Part shown: one piece after another, positions 24,981-34,493 of the stretch
Position numbering within the stretch: the first letter of the stretch is position 1
Layout: every line of letters starts with the position of its first letter
Assembly: GCA_051881315.1 (NCBI GenBank)
Contig: JBJEPQ010000029.1
Location: 62,001-126,000 of the forward strand
From: CAG-488 sp051881315
Lineage (GTDB): Bacteria; Bacillota; Clostridia; Oscillospirales; Acutalibacteraceae
Length of the DNA stretch: 64,000 nt
Direction: 5' to 3'
Made by a program: the position numbers and the translations under genes
The notes under the pieces: generated by a model
Told to the model about the DNA's origin: nothing
Database searches by the model: none
What the model saw: only the letters and a program-made list of their open reading frames with translations

Positions 24981-25868
24981 ATGAAAATCAAGAAAGCGAT
25001 AATCCCTGCCGCAGGTCTCGGCACAAGAGTTCTGCCGGCGTCAAAGTCCGTACCCAAGGAGATGCTCAACATCGTTGACAAGCCGGCTATTCAGTACATC
25101 GTTGAAGAAGCCGCAGCAGCAGGAATTGAGGATATCCTCATCATCACAAACAGAGGCAAGGGCGTGATCGAGGATCATTTCGACCACAGCTACGAGCTGG
25201 AGGACAAGCTCTCACGCAATCCGAGCAAGAAAAAGCTTTATGAAGATGTTCTCGCCTGTTCCAATATTGCCAATATGTATTATATCCGCCAGAAGGAGAC
25301 AAAGGGACTCGGCCACGCAATTATGTGTGCCAAGAGCTTTGTCGGCAACGAGCCTTTTGCGATCCTTTACGGCGATGATGTTATCATCAACAACGAATAT
25401 CCCGTAACAAAACAGCTCTGCGATATCTATGAGGCAACGGGCAAGGGCGTTGTCGGCGTTAAGGAAGTTCCGAGAAAGGACGTTCCGAAATACTGCACGC
25501 TCGACGTTACTCACCATGCGGACAATCCCAAGGTAATGGACGTTCACAACATCATTGAGAAGCCGACCGAGGATCAGATTATGTCCTGCTACTCAATTCT
25601 CGGCAGAGTTGTCGCTCCGCCGCAGGTATTCGACTACCTTGAAGAGGATCTGGCAAACACACCCGAGGGAGAGGAGCTTTACTTCACCGATACTCTCACC
25701 CGTCTGGGCAAGGAAGACAATCTTCTTGCTCTCGACTTTGACGGCAGAAGATACGATATGGGCAACAAGCTCGGCATTATGCAGGCAAACTGCGAGATCG
25801 CTCTCAACCACAAGGAGATCGGCGAGGACTTCAAGGCATATCTCAAGGATCTTGTTTCGAAGTTTTAA
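24981..25868 (+). CDS. galU: UTP-glucose-1-phosphate uridylyltransferase
   Basis: 295 residues. The nucleotide-binding motif AAGLGTRVLPASKSVPKEML and the later IEKP are those of GalU. It makes UDP-glucose in the cytoplasm for cell-wall glycans, glycolipids and galactose use. GGAGGAAT precedes the ATG. It is followed by a 212-bp inverted-repeat element that probably ends transcription. Confidence 0.95.
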   Translation: MKIKKAIIPAAGLGTRVLPASKSVPKEMLNIVDKPAIQYIVEEAAAAGIEDILIITNRGKGVIEDHFDHSYELEDKLSRNPSKKKLYEDVLACSNIANMYYIRQKETKGLGHAIMCAKSFVGNEPFAILYGDDVIINNEYPVTKQLCDIYEATGKGVVGVKEVPRKDVPKYCTLDVTHHADNPKVMDVHNIIEKPTEDQIMSCYSILGRVVAPPQVFDYLEEDLANTPEGEELYFTDTLTRLGKEDNLLALDFDGRRYDMGNKLGIMQANCEIALNHKEIGEDFKAYLKDLVSKF

Positions 25869-25888
25869 AGTATTCTCATAAAACCCAA

Positions 25889-26101
25889 GGGGTTGTCGCA
25901 ATAAGATGAAGAAGCCGTTTTCTTCCGATGCCCGGCGTATGTGTATATGTCAAATCGGAAAAAACGGCTAAAAAGAAACACGTATTTTTCTAATTTATTT
26001 TCAATAAGAAATGTCAAGGCTTGTATCGGTTCAAAGAAACCAATACAAGCCTTTAGGTTTTAAATATGTTTCTTTTGGTCTTCGCTTAGTGCGGCAACCC
26101 C
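25889..26101. mobile_element. MITE-like inverted-repeat element, copy 1
   Basis: About 213 bp with terminal inverted repeats, GGGGTTGTCGCAATAAG at the left and the complement of GGGGTTGCCGCACTAAG at the right. Inside are two hairpins: AGCCGTTTTCTTCCGAT paired with ATCGGAAAAAACGGCT, and AGGCTTGTATCGG paired with CCAATACAAGCCT. A second copy in the opposite orientation lies at 56749-56960. Both copies are between convergent genes. There is no coding capacity. Confidence 0.75.
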
Positions 26102-26105
26102 ATTT

Positions 26106-27926
26106 TTATTCTATTACAGGCATTTCCGTCATTCTCAGATTCGTGCAGCCGTAAGGAATAAGCGTTAGTTCTTTCGGCGCGCCGACAGCCTTTTTACTGT
26201 CGGGAAGCTCCTCGCATCTTCCGTCCGTCATTTTCCATTCGACCTGCGCCATTTTTGCTTTGAGCTTTATCGGGGCGCCGTCGGGTGAGAACGGCATTTT
26301 TCCGACCTCGCTGAACTGAACCGTGAAGCTGTCGGAGCAGAAGCCGTAATTCCAGTCCGTTGTCGGATAAATCTCGTAGTCGCAGTAGGGATATTTTCTT
26401 TCAACGCCGTCGCGGACAAACTCCTTTTTCTCCCATCTTTCACCGATCGGCAGGGAGAAAACGAGATTGCCTCTCTCGGCGCAGTAAAGTCCGCTCGGTC
26501 TTTCGGTCAGCTCGGTTTTGAAAGTGAAGCTGATGTCAAGCTCCTGATTTCCGAAAAAGTCACGGCTTATTTTAACAAAACCGCAGTCGGCTTTTTCTCC
26601 GTTCACGGCGGCGTCAACCGCTTTTTCGGGAATTCTGATAAGGATTTCACGCTCGTCGTGCGTGTCGGAGCATACCTTGAGCTTGTAACCGTCCTCAAAC
26701 GGATAATTTGTAACTATTTCAACGGAGAATTTACTGCCGTCAATTTCGGTTTCACCCTTGCTCGGTGCAATAGCGCAGACGGCAATTCCCTTTTCCGTTT
26801 TCATCATTGTGCTCATGGCAAACTTCGGAAAAGCCTGATTGAAATTGGCAGTACAGCAACCGAAATTCGGCTCAAGTCCAAAGAGATGAGATTCCTCTGA
26901 GTTTGAGTTGAACGGCTGTTTTCCGTTGGGGAAACGGGAACATTGAACCTGATTTGTAAGCTGGTCGTACTGATGAGTCCACATATCGGGGCTTACGGTT
27001 GCCGGAAAAGCATTGAAAGTCGTTTTTTCAAGTCTCTCCGACCAGTAGCTGTCACCCGTCAGGGCAATGAGCCATTCGTACGAATACATAGCCTCAGCAA
27101 CCGAGCAACACTCCGAGCCGTGAACGGGACTTGTGCCGCTCAGACATTCGTCTCCCGAAAAATGACCGCACGCCATACCGTGATCCCTCAGCAGGATTTC
27201 CATTGCTTTCTTTGCAAATTCGTTTGCGTCGCCGCCCCTGAATTCGGTCATCAGAGCCTCGCTCTTGAGCATCATACCCGTGTTTACAACGTGGTTGAGG
27301 AAGCTCCAAACCTCCCGTCTTTCGGCATAACGCCACGACTCATACATCTTTTTATAATCAACGCCCTGAATGTAAAGCTTATCAACAAGATCAAGCTGCC
27401 ATTCCTCGGGATTTTTCTCACGAAGCCAAAGAATCGGGATAAGGCACTCGAACCAGCGAGCCGCACCCCAGTCAAAAAGTGTTCGTCCGTTGATGAACTG
27501 ATTGAGCTGACGGAGTGCACGGCTGACGGCGCTCTCTATGCGTTCGTCGCCGGAACAGTCGGCATAGACCACAAGAGCCTTGCAGATGATAAAGCAAGCC
27601 CAGACATCGTAAAACTTGCGCTCATCAAGTGAACAAGGGCAGATCCATCCGTCCTCGCACTGTCTTTCAAGGATAGCGTCAACATATTTCTTTGCACGCT
27701 CTTTCATATCCTCATCATCCAAAAGATATGCAAGCGGAACAAAGCCGTCGAGCCAGTAGGGAACACGCTCCCATCCGTCGTCGTTTCCGCCGATCCAACT
27801 GCTGTTTTTGATGCTGTTCCACATCTTGTCAAGATTTCCCGAAAGTCCGTCCGCCTGTATTCTGAGCTGATTTTTCAGCCAGCCTGTCGGCTTAATCTCA
27901 CGGGTGGTAAACTGTCTGAAAACCAT
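26106..27926 (-). CDS. Beta-L-arabinofuranosidase-like glycoside hydrolase, GH127/DUF1680
   Basis: 606 residues, no signal peptide. The (alpha/alpha)6 domain has the zinc-thiolate residues of GH127: E272 and C274 in GSECCS, and C357-C358 in FGCCTAN, one of which serves as nucleophile in characterised enzymes. Members release L-arabinofuranose from plant glycans; related families act on other sugars, so the exact linkage is inferred. It sits 10 bases after smc with AAGGGG before its ATG, at the end of a housekeeping gene series. Confidence 0.85.
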   Translation of the reverse strand: MVFRQFTTREIKPTGWLKNQLRIQADGLSGNLDKMWNSIKNSSWIGGNDDGWERVPYWLDGFVPLAYLLDDEDMKERAKKYVDAILERQCEDGWICPCSLDERKFYDVWACFIICKALVVYADCSGDERIESAVSRALRQLNQFINGRTLFDWGAARWFECLIPILWLREKNPEEWQLDLVDKLYIQGVDYKKMYESWRYAERREVWSFLNHVVNTGMMLKSEALMTEFRGGDANEFAKKAMEILLRDHGMACGHFSGDECLSGTSPVHGSECCSVAEAMYSYEWLIALTGDSYWSERLEKTTFNAFPATVSPDMWTHQYDQLTNQVQCSRFPNGKQPFNSNSEESHLFGLEPNFGCCTANFNQAFPKFAMSTMMKTEKGIAVCAIAPSKGETEIDGSKFSVEIVTNYPFEDGYKLKVCSDTHDEREILIRIPEKAVDAAVNGEKADCGFVKISRDFFGNQELDISFTFKTELTERPSGLYCAERGNLVFSLPIGERWEKKEFVRDGVERKYPYCDYEIYPTTDWNYGFCSDSFTVQFSEVGKMPFSPDGAPIKLKAKMAQVEWKMTDGRCEELPDSKKAVGAPKELTLIPYGCTNLRMTEMPVIE

Positions 27927-27936
27927 AATAAACCCC

Positions 27937-30900
27937 TTAACTTATACCTAATTTCTTTGCCATTTCCGCTGTTTGCAACTCAAGCAGCTTGGAAACGCCC
28001 TCCTCCTGCATCGTGATGCCGTAGAGAACGTCCGCCTCCTCCATCGTGCCTCGTCTGTGGGTGATGAGGATAAACTGGGTGTTTGCCGTCATACGGCGTA
28101 CATAACGGGCGTAACGGGCAACGTTCACATCGTCCAGAGCTGCCTCGACCTCATCGAAGATACAGAACGGAGAGGGAGCAACCTTGAGTATCGCAAAGAG
28201 AAGTGCGATCGCCGAAAGTCCCTTTTCTCCGCCCGAAAGCAGGTCGATGTTCTGAACATTCTTGCCCGGCGGCTGTACCTTGATTTCAATGTTACATTCC
28301 AGAACGTCGTTCGGGTTTTCAAGAATAAGCTCCGCCTTTCCGCCGCCGAAAAGCTCGACAAAGGTTTCGCCGAAATAGCTGTTGATGCGTACAAACTGAG
28401 CCTTGAATTGCTCCGCCATTTTACTCGTCAGCTCCGTAATGAGCCTGTTAAGCTCGTCACGGGATTTTTCAATGTCGTCAAGCTGAGCTTTCATAAATTC
28501 ATAACGCTCGGAGACCTCTTTGTATTCCTCGATCGCTCCGACATTGACATTGCCCAAGGCTCTGATCTTGCCTTTCAGCTCCTGCAAGCTTCTGTGCGCC
28601 TGCTGATAATCCTCTATTACAATGTTGAGAGCCTCGGCGTCGGATTTTGTGAGCTGATATTCGTCAAAGAGCTTGTTGACCGCATCGTCAAGCTGTTTTT
28701 CCATCTGAGCCTTGCGTTCCTCAAGCCTTGCAAGCTCGCCGCTGATCTTTTCGCGTTCGGCTGACTTCGCACGTTCCTCGGAACGGAGCTGTGCGCTCTT
28801 TGCGTCGCATTGCGTTCTCTCGTTTATGAGAGCCTCAATGTCGCTCTTTGCGCTTGCACCAAGCTCATGAAACTCCTGAGCCTGTTTGGTAAGCTCCTGA
28901 ATTTTTAATTCAATATCGCTGTTTGCCTTTTCGATTACTGCAATTTCTCCGTTGAGGTCGTCCAGTCTGCCCTCGTGGCTCGCCATACGGCGGTTGAGCA
29001 GATCGACCGCTTCTTTTTTCGCCTCGATATCTTTTTCAAGGGCAAGGATATCAAGATTTATCTTAGCTTCGATCTGTGCAAGCTCCTCTTTCTTTTCCTC
29101 CAGCTTTTCTCTGCCGTGGGTTACAACGTCAAGATCGGCCTGCAACGAGCCCATTTCCTTGTTCAGCCTGTCAATCTCGGTCTGAGCCGCCGCTTTCAAG
29201 GCTTCAAGATCAGTGATCCTGATTGAAGCGTTCTTCTTCTCACGGCGAAGCTCTTCGAGAGCCGCATTTGCCGTATCGAGCTTTCCGTCAATGAGGGCAA
29301 GCTCGCTCTCCTTACGGATGATGTCCTCCTGAGTGCGCTTGAGATCCGCTTCGGAAGCGTCAAGCTCCGCCTTTGCCGAGGACAGCTCAACATTCAGCCT
29401 CTTGTATTCCTCGTTGTCCTTTTCCTGCTCTGCGGCAAGCTTTTTAAGCTGTTCGTTGAGCTTTTCTTTCTCGTTCGTTCGGCTGAGAATACCTGAATTG
29501 TGTCCTCTTGATCCGCCCGTCATCGAGCCGCCTGCGTTGACGACCTGACCGTCGAGAGTTACTATCTTAAATCTGTATGAAAACTTCTTAGCAATGACGA
29601 TTGCACTGTCGAGATCCTCGGCAACCGCCGTTCTGCCGAGAAGCGAACGGATAATCTCATCATATTTTTTGTCGTAGTCAAGAAGTCTGTCCGCCATATC
29701 GACAAAGCCGTAGCAGTTGTCAAGACCTTTTTCCGTGAACGGCTTCGACTTAACGGAGGTCAGCGGCAAAAATGTAGCTCTGCCGCCCTTATTCTCCTTG
29801 AGGAAATTGATCGCGCGCTTTGCGTCGTTTTCGCTGTCGGTGACAATGTTCTGTATCGCAGAGCCGAGAGCGGTTTCAACGGCTATTGCATAGCGATCCT
29901 CAACGCTGATGAGTTGGGAAAGAGGACCGTGAATACCTCTGAGAGCGCCGCCCTTTGCCTCACGGACAACCGCCTTAACAGCTCCCGAATAGCCGTCCAT
30001 ATTCTTTTCCATTTCGTCAAGCATACGGATCTTGTCCTTCTTTTGCAGAATGTCAAGTCCTCTTGCATCGATCGCCGATTTCAGCTTGTCCGCCTTTTCC
30101 TGACGGTTGTTTACCCGCAGACTGTAACCCGAAACTGCGTTCATAATCTCGGTTGCGGTGTCGTTGAGCTTGTCAAGCTGAGACTGACAGGTGTTTCTCT
30201 TGTCCTCAAGCTCTGTGATGTAGCCGTTCCTTGTGGAAAGAACGCCCTCGATATTGCTGACTCTGCCGCTTATTTCCTCGATCGAAGAATTTGCGGTGGT
30301 TTCTTCTATTCTCTTTTCGCTCACCTTTTCGGTGAGAGCTGTTATTTTCTGCGATATCTCGGCAATACGGTCGGCAAATTCGCCCGTTTCGTTTCTTGCA
30401 TCGGCAATGTTCAGTGCCGCCGAGTCAAGCTCCTTTCGCTTTGCTTCAATCTCGTTCAGGAGTGCGGCGATCTCGGCTTGTGCGTCCTCAACCTCTTTTT
30501 TTAGGGTGTTCTCGCTGTTTGAAGCGTCGCTCATGTCACGTTTGATACGCTCGATCGTCTGCTCATTGTGGAGAATAGTGTTCTTCTCAACGGAGATCTG
30601 ACCTTCAAGCTGAACCGCCTTTTCCTCGTAGCTTGTTGAATTGTTTCTGATATTATCAATTCTTACCGTGATATCCTGACTTTTTGCAATTATCTCCTCG
30701 GAGTCCGTCTCAATCTGAGTAAGTGCGGCTTCAACGGAGTCGTACTGTCCCTGAGCGATCGAGAGCTTGTCCTCCTGATCCCTCAGCTTCACCCTTGTAG
30801 TGTCGATCGTGTGAAGCCACAGACCGATTTCAAGCTCCTTTTTCTCCTTGGCAAGAACAAGGAATTTCTGTGCCTTTTCGCTCTGAGTTTTGAGCGGTCC

Positions 30901-31506
30901 GACACGGCTTTCAAGCTCGGAGAGAATGTCCCTCAGACGGACAAGGTTTTCCTCCGCCTGATCGAGCTTGCGGTTTGCATCGTTGCGGCGGTATCTGTAA
31001 TGGGAAATTCCTGCCGCTTCTTCAAGCATATCCCGTCTCTGTCCCGATTTTGATGAAATGAGGTCGGCAATTCTGCCCTGACTGACGAGGGAATAGCCGT
31101 CACGTCCGAGTCCCGTGTCCATAAAAAGCTCATGAACGTCACGCAGTCTGACTACCTGACCGTTGAGCATATATTCGCTTTCGCCCGAGCGGTAGTAACG
31201 GCGTGTGACGGAGACCTCGTCTCTGTCGCTGTCGAGCGTTCTGTCCGTGTTGTCAAGGCGCAGAGTGACCTCGGCAAAGCCCAAAGGTTTTCTGATCTTT
31301 GTGCCGCCGAAGATAACGTCTTCCATCTTTGATCCGCGCAGATTTTTTGTTGACTGCTCACCGAGAACCCATCGCACAGCGTCGGCAATGTTGCTCTTGC
31401 CTGAGCCGTTCGGTCCGACAACGGCGGTCATTCCGTGATTGAAATTGAAAACCGTCTTGTCGGGGAAGGACTTGAAGCCCTGCATTTCGAGCGCTTTTAA
31501 TCTCAT
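27937..31506 (-). CDS. smc: Chromosome segregation protein SMC
   Basis: 1189 residues. The head is split: Walker A GPNGSGKSN (about 32-40) at the N-terminus; the LLSGGEKGLSAIALL signature and FCIFDEVEAALDD Walker B at the C-terminus. Two long coiled coils flank a hinge (about 500-680, with GGSMTGGSRGH). SMC with ScpAB compacts and separates chromosomes. The ATG overlaps the upstream stop as ATGA, so it is translationally coupled to the radical SAM gene. The usual downstream ftsY is absent; a GH127 gene follows instead. Confidence 0.97.
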   Translation of the reverse strand: MRLKALEMQGFKSFPDKTVFNFNHGMTAVVGPNGSGKSNIADAVRWVLGEQSTKNLRGSKMEDVIFGGTKIRKPLGFAEVTLRLDNTDRTLDSDRDEVSVTRRYYRSGESEYMLNGQVVRLRDVHELFMDTGLGRDGYSLVSQGRIADLISSKSGQRRDMLEEAAGISHYRYRRNDANRKLDQAEENLVRLRDILSELESRVGPLKTQSEKAQKFLVLAKEKKELEIGLWLHTIDTTRVKLRDQEDKLSIAQGQYDSVEAALTQIETDSEEIIAKSQDITVRIDNIRNNSTSYEEKAVQLEGQISVEKNTILHNEQTIERIKRDMSDASNSENTLKKEVEDAQAEIAALLNEIEAKRKELDSAALNIADARNETGEFADRIAEISQKITALTEKVSEKRIEETTANSSIEEISGRVSNIEGVLSTRNGYITELEDKRNTCQSQLDKLNDTATEIMNAVSGYSLRVNNRQEKADKLKSAIDARGLDILQKKDKIRMLDEMEKNMDGYSGAVKAVVREAKGGALRGIHGPLSQLISVEDRYAIAVETALGSAIQNIVTDSENDAKRAINFLKENKGGRATFLPLTSVKSKPFTEKGLDNCYGFVDMADRLLDYDKKYDEIIRSLLGRTAVAEDLDSAIVIAKKFSYRFKIVTLDGQVVNAGGSMTGGSRGHNSGILSRTNEKEKLNEQLKKLAAEQEKDNEEYKRLNVELSSAKAELDASEADLKRTQEDIIRKESELALIDGKLDTANAALEELRREKKNASIRITDLEALKAAAQTEIDRLNKEMGSLQADLDVVTHGREKLEEKKEELAQIEAKINLDILALEKDIEAKKEAVDLLNRRMASHEGRLDDLNGEIAVIEKANSDIELKIQELTKQAQEFHELGASAKSDIEALINERTQCDAKSAQLRSEERAKSAEREKISGELARLEERKAQMEKQLDDAVNKLFDEYQLTKSDAEALNIVIEDYQQAHRSLQELKGKIRALGNVNVGAIEEYKEVSERYEFMKAQLDDIEKSRDELNRLITELTSKMAEQFKAQFVRINSYFGETFVELFGGGKAELILENPNDVLECNIEIKVQPPGKNVQNIDLLSGGEKGLSAIALLFAILKVAPSPFCIFDEVEAALDDVNVARYARYVRRMTANTQFILITHRRGTMEEADVLYGITMQEEGVSKLLELQTAEMAKKLGIS

Positions 31507-32513
31507 AATTCTTCGTTCCTTAATATGTAAACTTGATATTTATTCATTTCTTTGTCTGCTGTTATTTTTGCGTCATAGCCCAGCTCCCTGAGCCTTGCAA
31601 TGTTAGAACGTTTCTGTCCCGTCATTTTTGAAATGGCGTCGGGGGAAACGTGAATATTTATTTTTCCTTTCGGAATTTGGTTTTTGTTAATAAAATCCAC
31701 GGCTTTGCCGAGATATATTTTGCCCTCGCAGATCTCCTTGAACGCAGGGTGATAGGCTCCGGCAATATAATCGCCCTCAACTCCTCCGCCCGAATGAAGC
31801 CCCGTCCTGATGACGGCAATGCCTGCTTCGTCGAACATCAGCAGAAGCTTTGCACAAAGCTCCGCCGCCGAGTCCACGGTCTGCGGAACATATTCTCCGC
31901 TTTTATAAAGCTCGGCAAGCTCCGTGCCGCCGATAACGACCGTCGGATAAATTCGCACGGTCGCAGGATTAAGAGCGATAATTTTTTTCGCCGTTTCGAT
32001 GCTGTCACCGTCCGAAGATCCGTAAAGTCCCGTCATCATCTGAAGTCCAAGCTCAAAGCCGTAGCTCTTGAGCATTTTCGATGCGTTGACAATATCCTCG
32101 GCTGTGTGACCTCTGCGGTTGAGGCGCAGAACATTATCGTCCATACTCTGCGCTCCAAGCTCGACCGCCGTAACTCCGTAGCTTTTGAGAATACGGCAGA
32201 TTTCCCCGTCTATTGCATCGGGACGGGTGGAAATTCTGATACCCCTAAAACTGCCGTTTTCAACGTATCTGTATGCCGCTTCCAAAAGCTCTGTCATTGT
32301 TCTGCGATCTATTGCGGTGAAGCTACCGCCGAAAAACGCGATTTCGCCGCCCTTGCTGTCGGGGTTTTTCATTGCGATTTCAACCGCCTTGTCCACATCT
32401 TCGGGCGTGACCTGTTTGCTCTGTCCCGATATTGCACGCTGATTGCAGAACGAGCATTGGTGGGGGCAGCCGTTGTGCGGAACAAAAAGTCCCACGTTTA
32501 TGTGCTTGCTCAC
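31503..32513 (-). CDS. Elp3-like radical SAM protein
   Basis: 336 residues. The radical SAM cluster motif is C16-x3-C20-x2-C23 (CPHQCSFC), followed by a GGSFTA motif and RISTRPDAI, as in the Elp3-related proteins often found between rnc and smc in Clostridia. The Elp3 acetyltransferase domain is missing, so the reaction is unknown; tRNA modification is a guess from the family. It starts at GTG, overlapping the rnc stop as GTGA, and its own stop overlaps smc by four bases. Confidence 0.88.
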   Translation of the reverse strand: MSKHINVGLFVPHNGCPHQCSFCNQRAISGQSKQVTPEDVDKAVEIAMKNPDSKGGEIAFFGGSFTAIDRRTMTELLEAAYRYVENGSFRGIRISTRPDAIDGEICRILKSYGVTAVELGAQSMDDNVLRLNRRGHTAEDIVNASKMLKSYGFELGLQMMTGLYGSSDGDSIETAKKIIALNPATVRIYPTVVIGGTELAELYKSGEYVPQTVDSAAELCAKLLLMFDEAGIAVIRTGLHSGGGVEGDYIAGAYHPAFKEICEGKIYLGKAVDFINKNQIPKGKINIHVSPDAISKMTGQKRSNIARLRELGYDAKITADKEMNKYQVYILRNEEL

Positions 32514-33193
32514 AGTCCCATAAGCTCCAAGGCTTCCCTTGCAGCCTCCTGCTCGGCACGCTTCTTGCTCTTGCCAATTCCTTTGCCGATAACGTTTGAA
32601 TTGAGGTGAACCTCGACCTCGAAACGCTTGTCGTGGTCGGGACCGCTCTCGCCGACAAGAACGTATTCGACGACCTCGCCGGGATTGCGCTGAACAACCT
32701 CCTGAAGCATGGTCTTGTAGTCCTTGACGGAACGGTGCTTCTTGATCGCCTCGTCAATGTATTTCAGTACAAACTTCCTCGCCTCGTCCATTCCGCCGTC
32801 AAGATAGATTGCGGCGATAACCGCCTCAAAAGCGTCCGCCTGAATTGACGGTCTGTCTCTGCCGCCCGTCACGATCTCGCCCTTGCCGAGCATAAGATAT
32901 TTGCCGAGCTGTATTTCACGGGCGAAAGAGGCAAGCGACTTTTCGCACACCATTGCGGCTCTGAGCTTAGTCAGGTCGCCCTCGGGAAAGTCCGTGTAGT
33001 TTTTAAAGAAATTCTCTGCCGTTATAAAGCCGAGAACCGAGTCGCCGAGAAATTCAAGACGCTCGTTCGAGCCGCCGCAGGTTGCGTGGTTTTCGTTGTA
33101 ATACGAGGAATGGGAAAGCGCACGCAGTAACAGCGATTCATTTTTGAATTTGTAGCCGAGCTTCTGCTGAAGTTCCTTAATATCAGGTTTCAT
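32510..33193 (-). CDS. rnc: Ribonuclease III
   Basis: 227 residues from the ATG at 33193. The catalytic signature NERLEFLGDSVLGF is in the nuclease domain and a double-stranded RNA-binding domain forms the last 70 residues (GIGKSKKRAEQEAA). It processes rRNA precursors and structured RNA. The start overlaps the end of trmFO by 11 bases; the chosen ATG gives the standard MKPDIKELQQKLGYKF opening, while longer in-frame starts at 33205 and 33223 exist. Confidence 0.96.
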   Translation of the reverse strand: MKPDIKELQQKLGYKFKNESLLLRALSHSSYYNENHATCGGSNERLEFLGDSVLGFITAENFFKNYTDFPEGDLTKLRAAMVCEKSLASFAREIQLGKYLMLGKGEIVTGGRDRPSIQADAFEAVIAAIYLDGGMDEARKFVLKYIDEAIKKHRSVKDYKTMLQEVVQRNPGEVVEYVLVGESGPDHDKRFEVEVHLNSNVIGKGIGKSKKRAEQEAAREALELMGL

Positions 33194-34493
33194 TTTCACC
33201 AAACCTTTCATCAAAATAATCAAGACTTCTCTTTGCCAAAGCTTCGTATCTCATTTTTTTATCTCTTATCTTTTCGTCGAGCGGCGGAAGTATGCCGAAG
33301 TTTGCACCCATCGGCTGAAAATCCGTCACACTCGGATTGCTTATATATTTTGAAAGTGCGCCCATCATCGTGAAATCGGGAAGCTCAAGAGCTTCCTTTC
33401 CCGAAAGCCTGTTCGCCATATTTATTCCTGCCAGAATACCCGACGAGGCCGATTCCATATAGCCCTCAACGCCTGTGATCTGACCTGCAAAATAAAGTCC
33501 GTCACGTCCCTTGAACGAGAAATCCTCGTTCAGGTGTCTCGGCGAGTCGATGAAGGTGTTGCGGTGCATAACTCCGTAGCGGACAAATTCCGCATTTCTG
33601 AGGGCGGGTATCATTGAGAAAACTCTCTTTTGCTCACCGAATTTGAGATTTGTCTGAAAGCCGACGAGATTATACATCGTTCCGCCCGAATCCTCACGGC
33701 GAAGCTGGAGCACCGCCCACGGGCGATGTCCCGTCCTCGGATCTCTCAGCCCTACGGGTTTCAGAGGGCCGAAACGCATTGTGTCCGCACCTCTTGCCGC
33801 CATAACCTCGATCGGCATACAGCCCTCGTACACGCCCTTTTTCTTGTCAAAGGAGTGAAGCTCAGCCGTCTCGGCATTGACAAGCTCATTGTAAAAGCTC
33901 TCGTATTCTTCCTTATTCATCGGGCAGTTGAGGTAGTCGTCCTCACCGCCTCGGTCGTATCTTGACTGGGTAAAGGCGCAGGATTTGTCAATGCTCTCGT
34001 CCGTGACTATCGGAGCCGCCGCATCAAAAAAGCTGAGCGATCCGCCGCAAAGCTCCTTGATCTTATCGGCAAGAGCGTCGGAGGCAAGCGGTCCTGCGGC
34101 AATTATCACGTTGCCGTCGGGGATCTCCGTGACCTCACGACATTCGAGGGTTATCAGCGGATGTGACTTGATCTTTTCGGTTATCATTGCGGAAAATTTA
34201 TCACGGTCAACGGCAAGCGCACCGCCTGCCGGCACACTGCATTTTTTTGCACATTCAACGCAGATTGAACCGAGCCTTTCCATCTCCGCCTTGAGCAGTC
34301 CTGCCGCCGAGCCGACACGCTGAGCCTTGAGCGAATTGGAGCAGACAAGCTCCGCAAGCATATCCGTTTTGTGGGCAGGGGAATGTTTCTTCGGCTTCAT
34401 CTCGGCAAGAGTGACCTTTATGCCTCGGTTGGCAAGCGCCCATGCCGCCTCAACTCCGGCAAGTCCTCCGCCGACAACAAGAACTCCGTCCAT
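33183..34493 (-). CDS. trmFO: Folate-dependent tRNA (uracil-54) methyltransferase TrmFO
   Basis: 436 residues. The FAD-binding VVGGGLAGVEAAWALA at the start, the LVCSNSLKA block and the C-terminal TGVEGYMESASSG region identify TrmFO, which makes ribothymidine at tRNA position 54 using methylenetetrahydrofolate. Its ATG directly follows the topA stop (TAAATG), and topA-trmFO is a common Firmicutes pairing. Confidence 0.96.
   Translation of the reverse strand: MDGVLVVGGGLAGVEAAWALANRGIKVTLAEMKPKKHSPAHKTDMLAELVCSNSLKAQRVGSAAGLLKAEMERLGSICVECAKKCSVPAGGALAVDRDKFSAMITEKIKSHPLITLECREVTEIPDGNVIIAAGPLASDALADKIKELCGGSLSFFDAAAPIVTDESIDKSCAFTQSRYDRGGEDDYLNCPMNKEEYESFYNELVNAETAELHSFDKKKGVYEGCMPIEVMAARGADTMRFGPLKPVGLRDPRTGHRPWAVLQLRREDSGGTMYNLVGFQTNLKFGEQKRVFSMIPALRNAEFVRYGVMHRNTFIDSPRHLNEDFSFKGRDGLYFAGQITGVEGYMESASSGILAGINMANRLSGKEALELPDFTMMGALSKYISNPSVTDFQPMGANFGILPPLDEKIRDKKMRYEALAKRSLDYFDERFGENET

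Noticed and set aside
31503..32513. Full Elp3 annotation for the radical SAM protein
   Set aside because: The acetyltransferase domain is missing, so only Elp3-like is supported.
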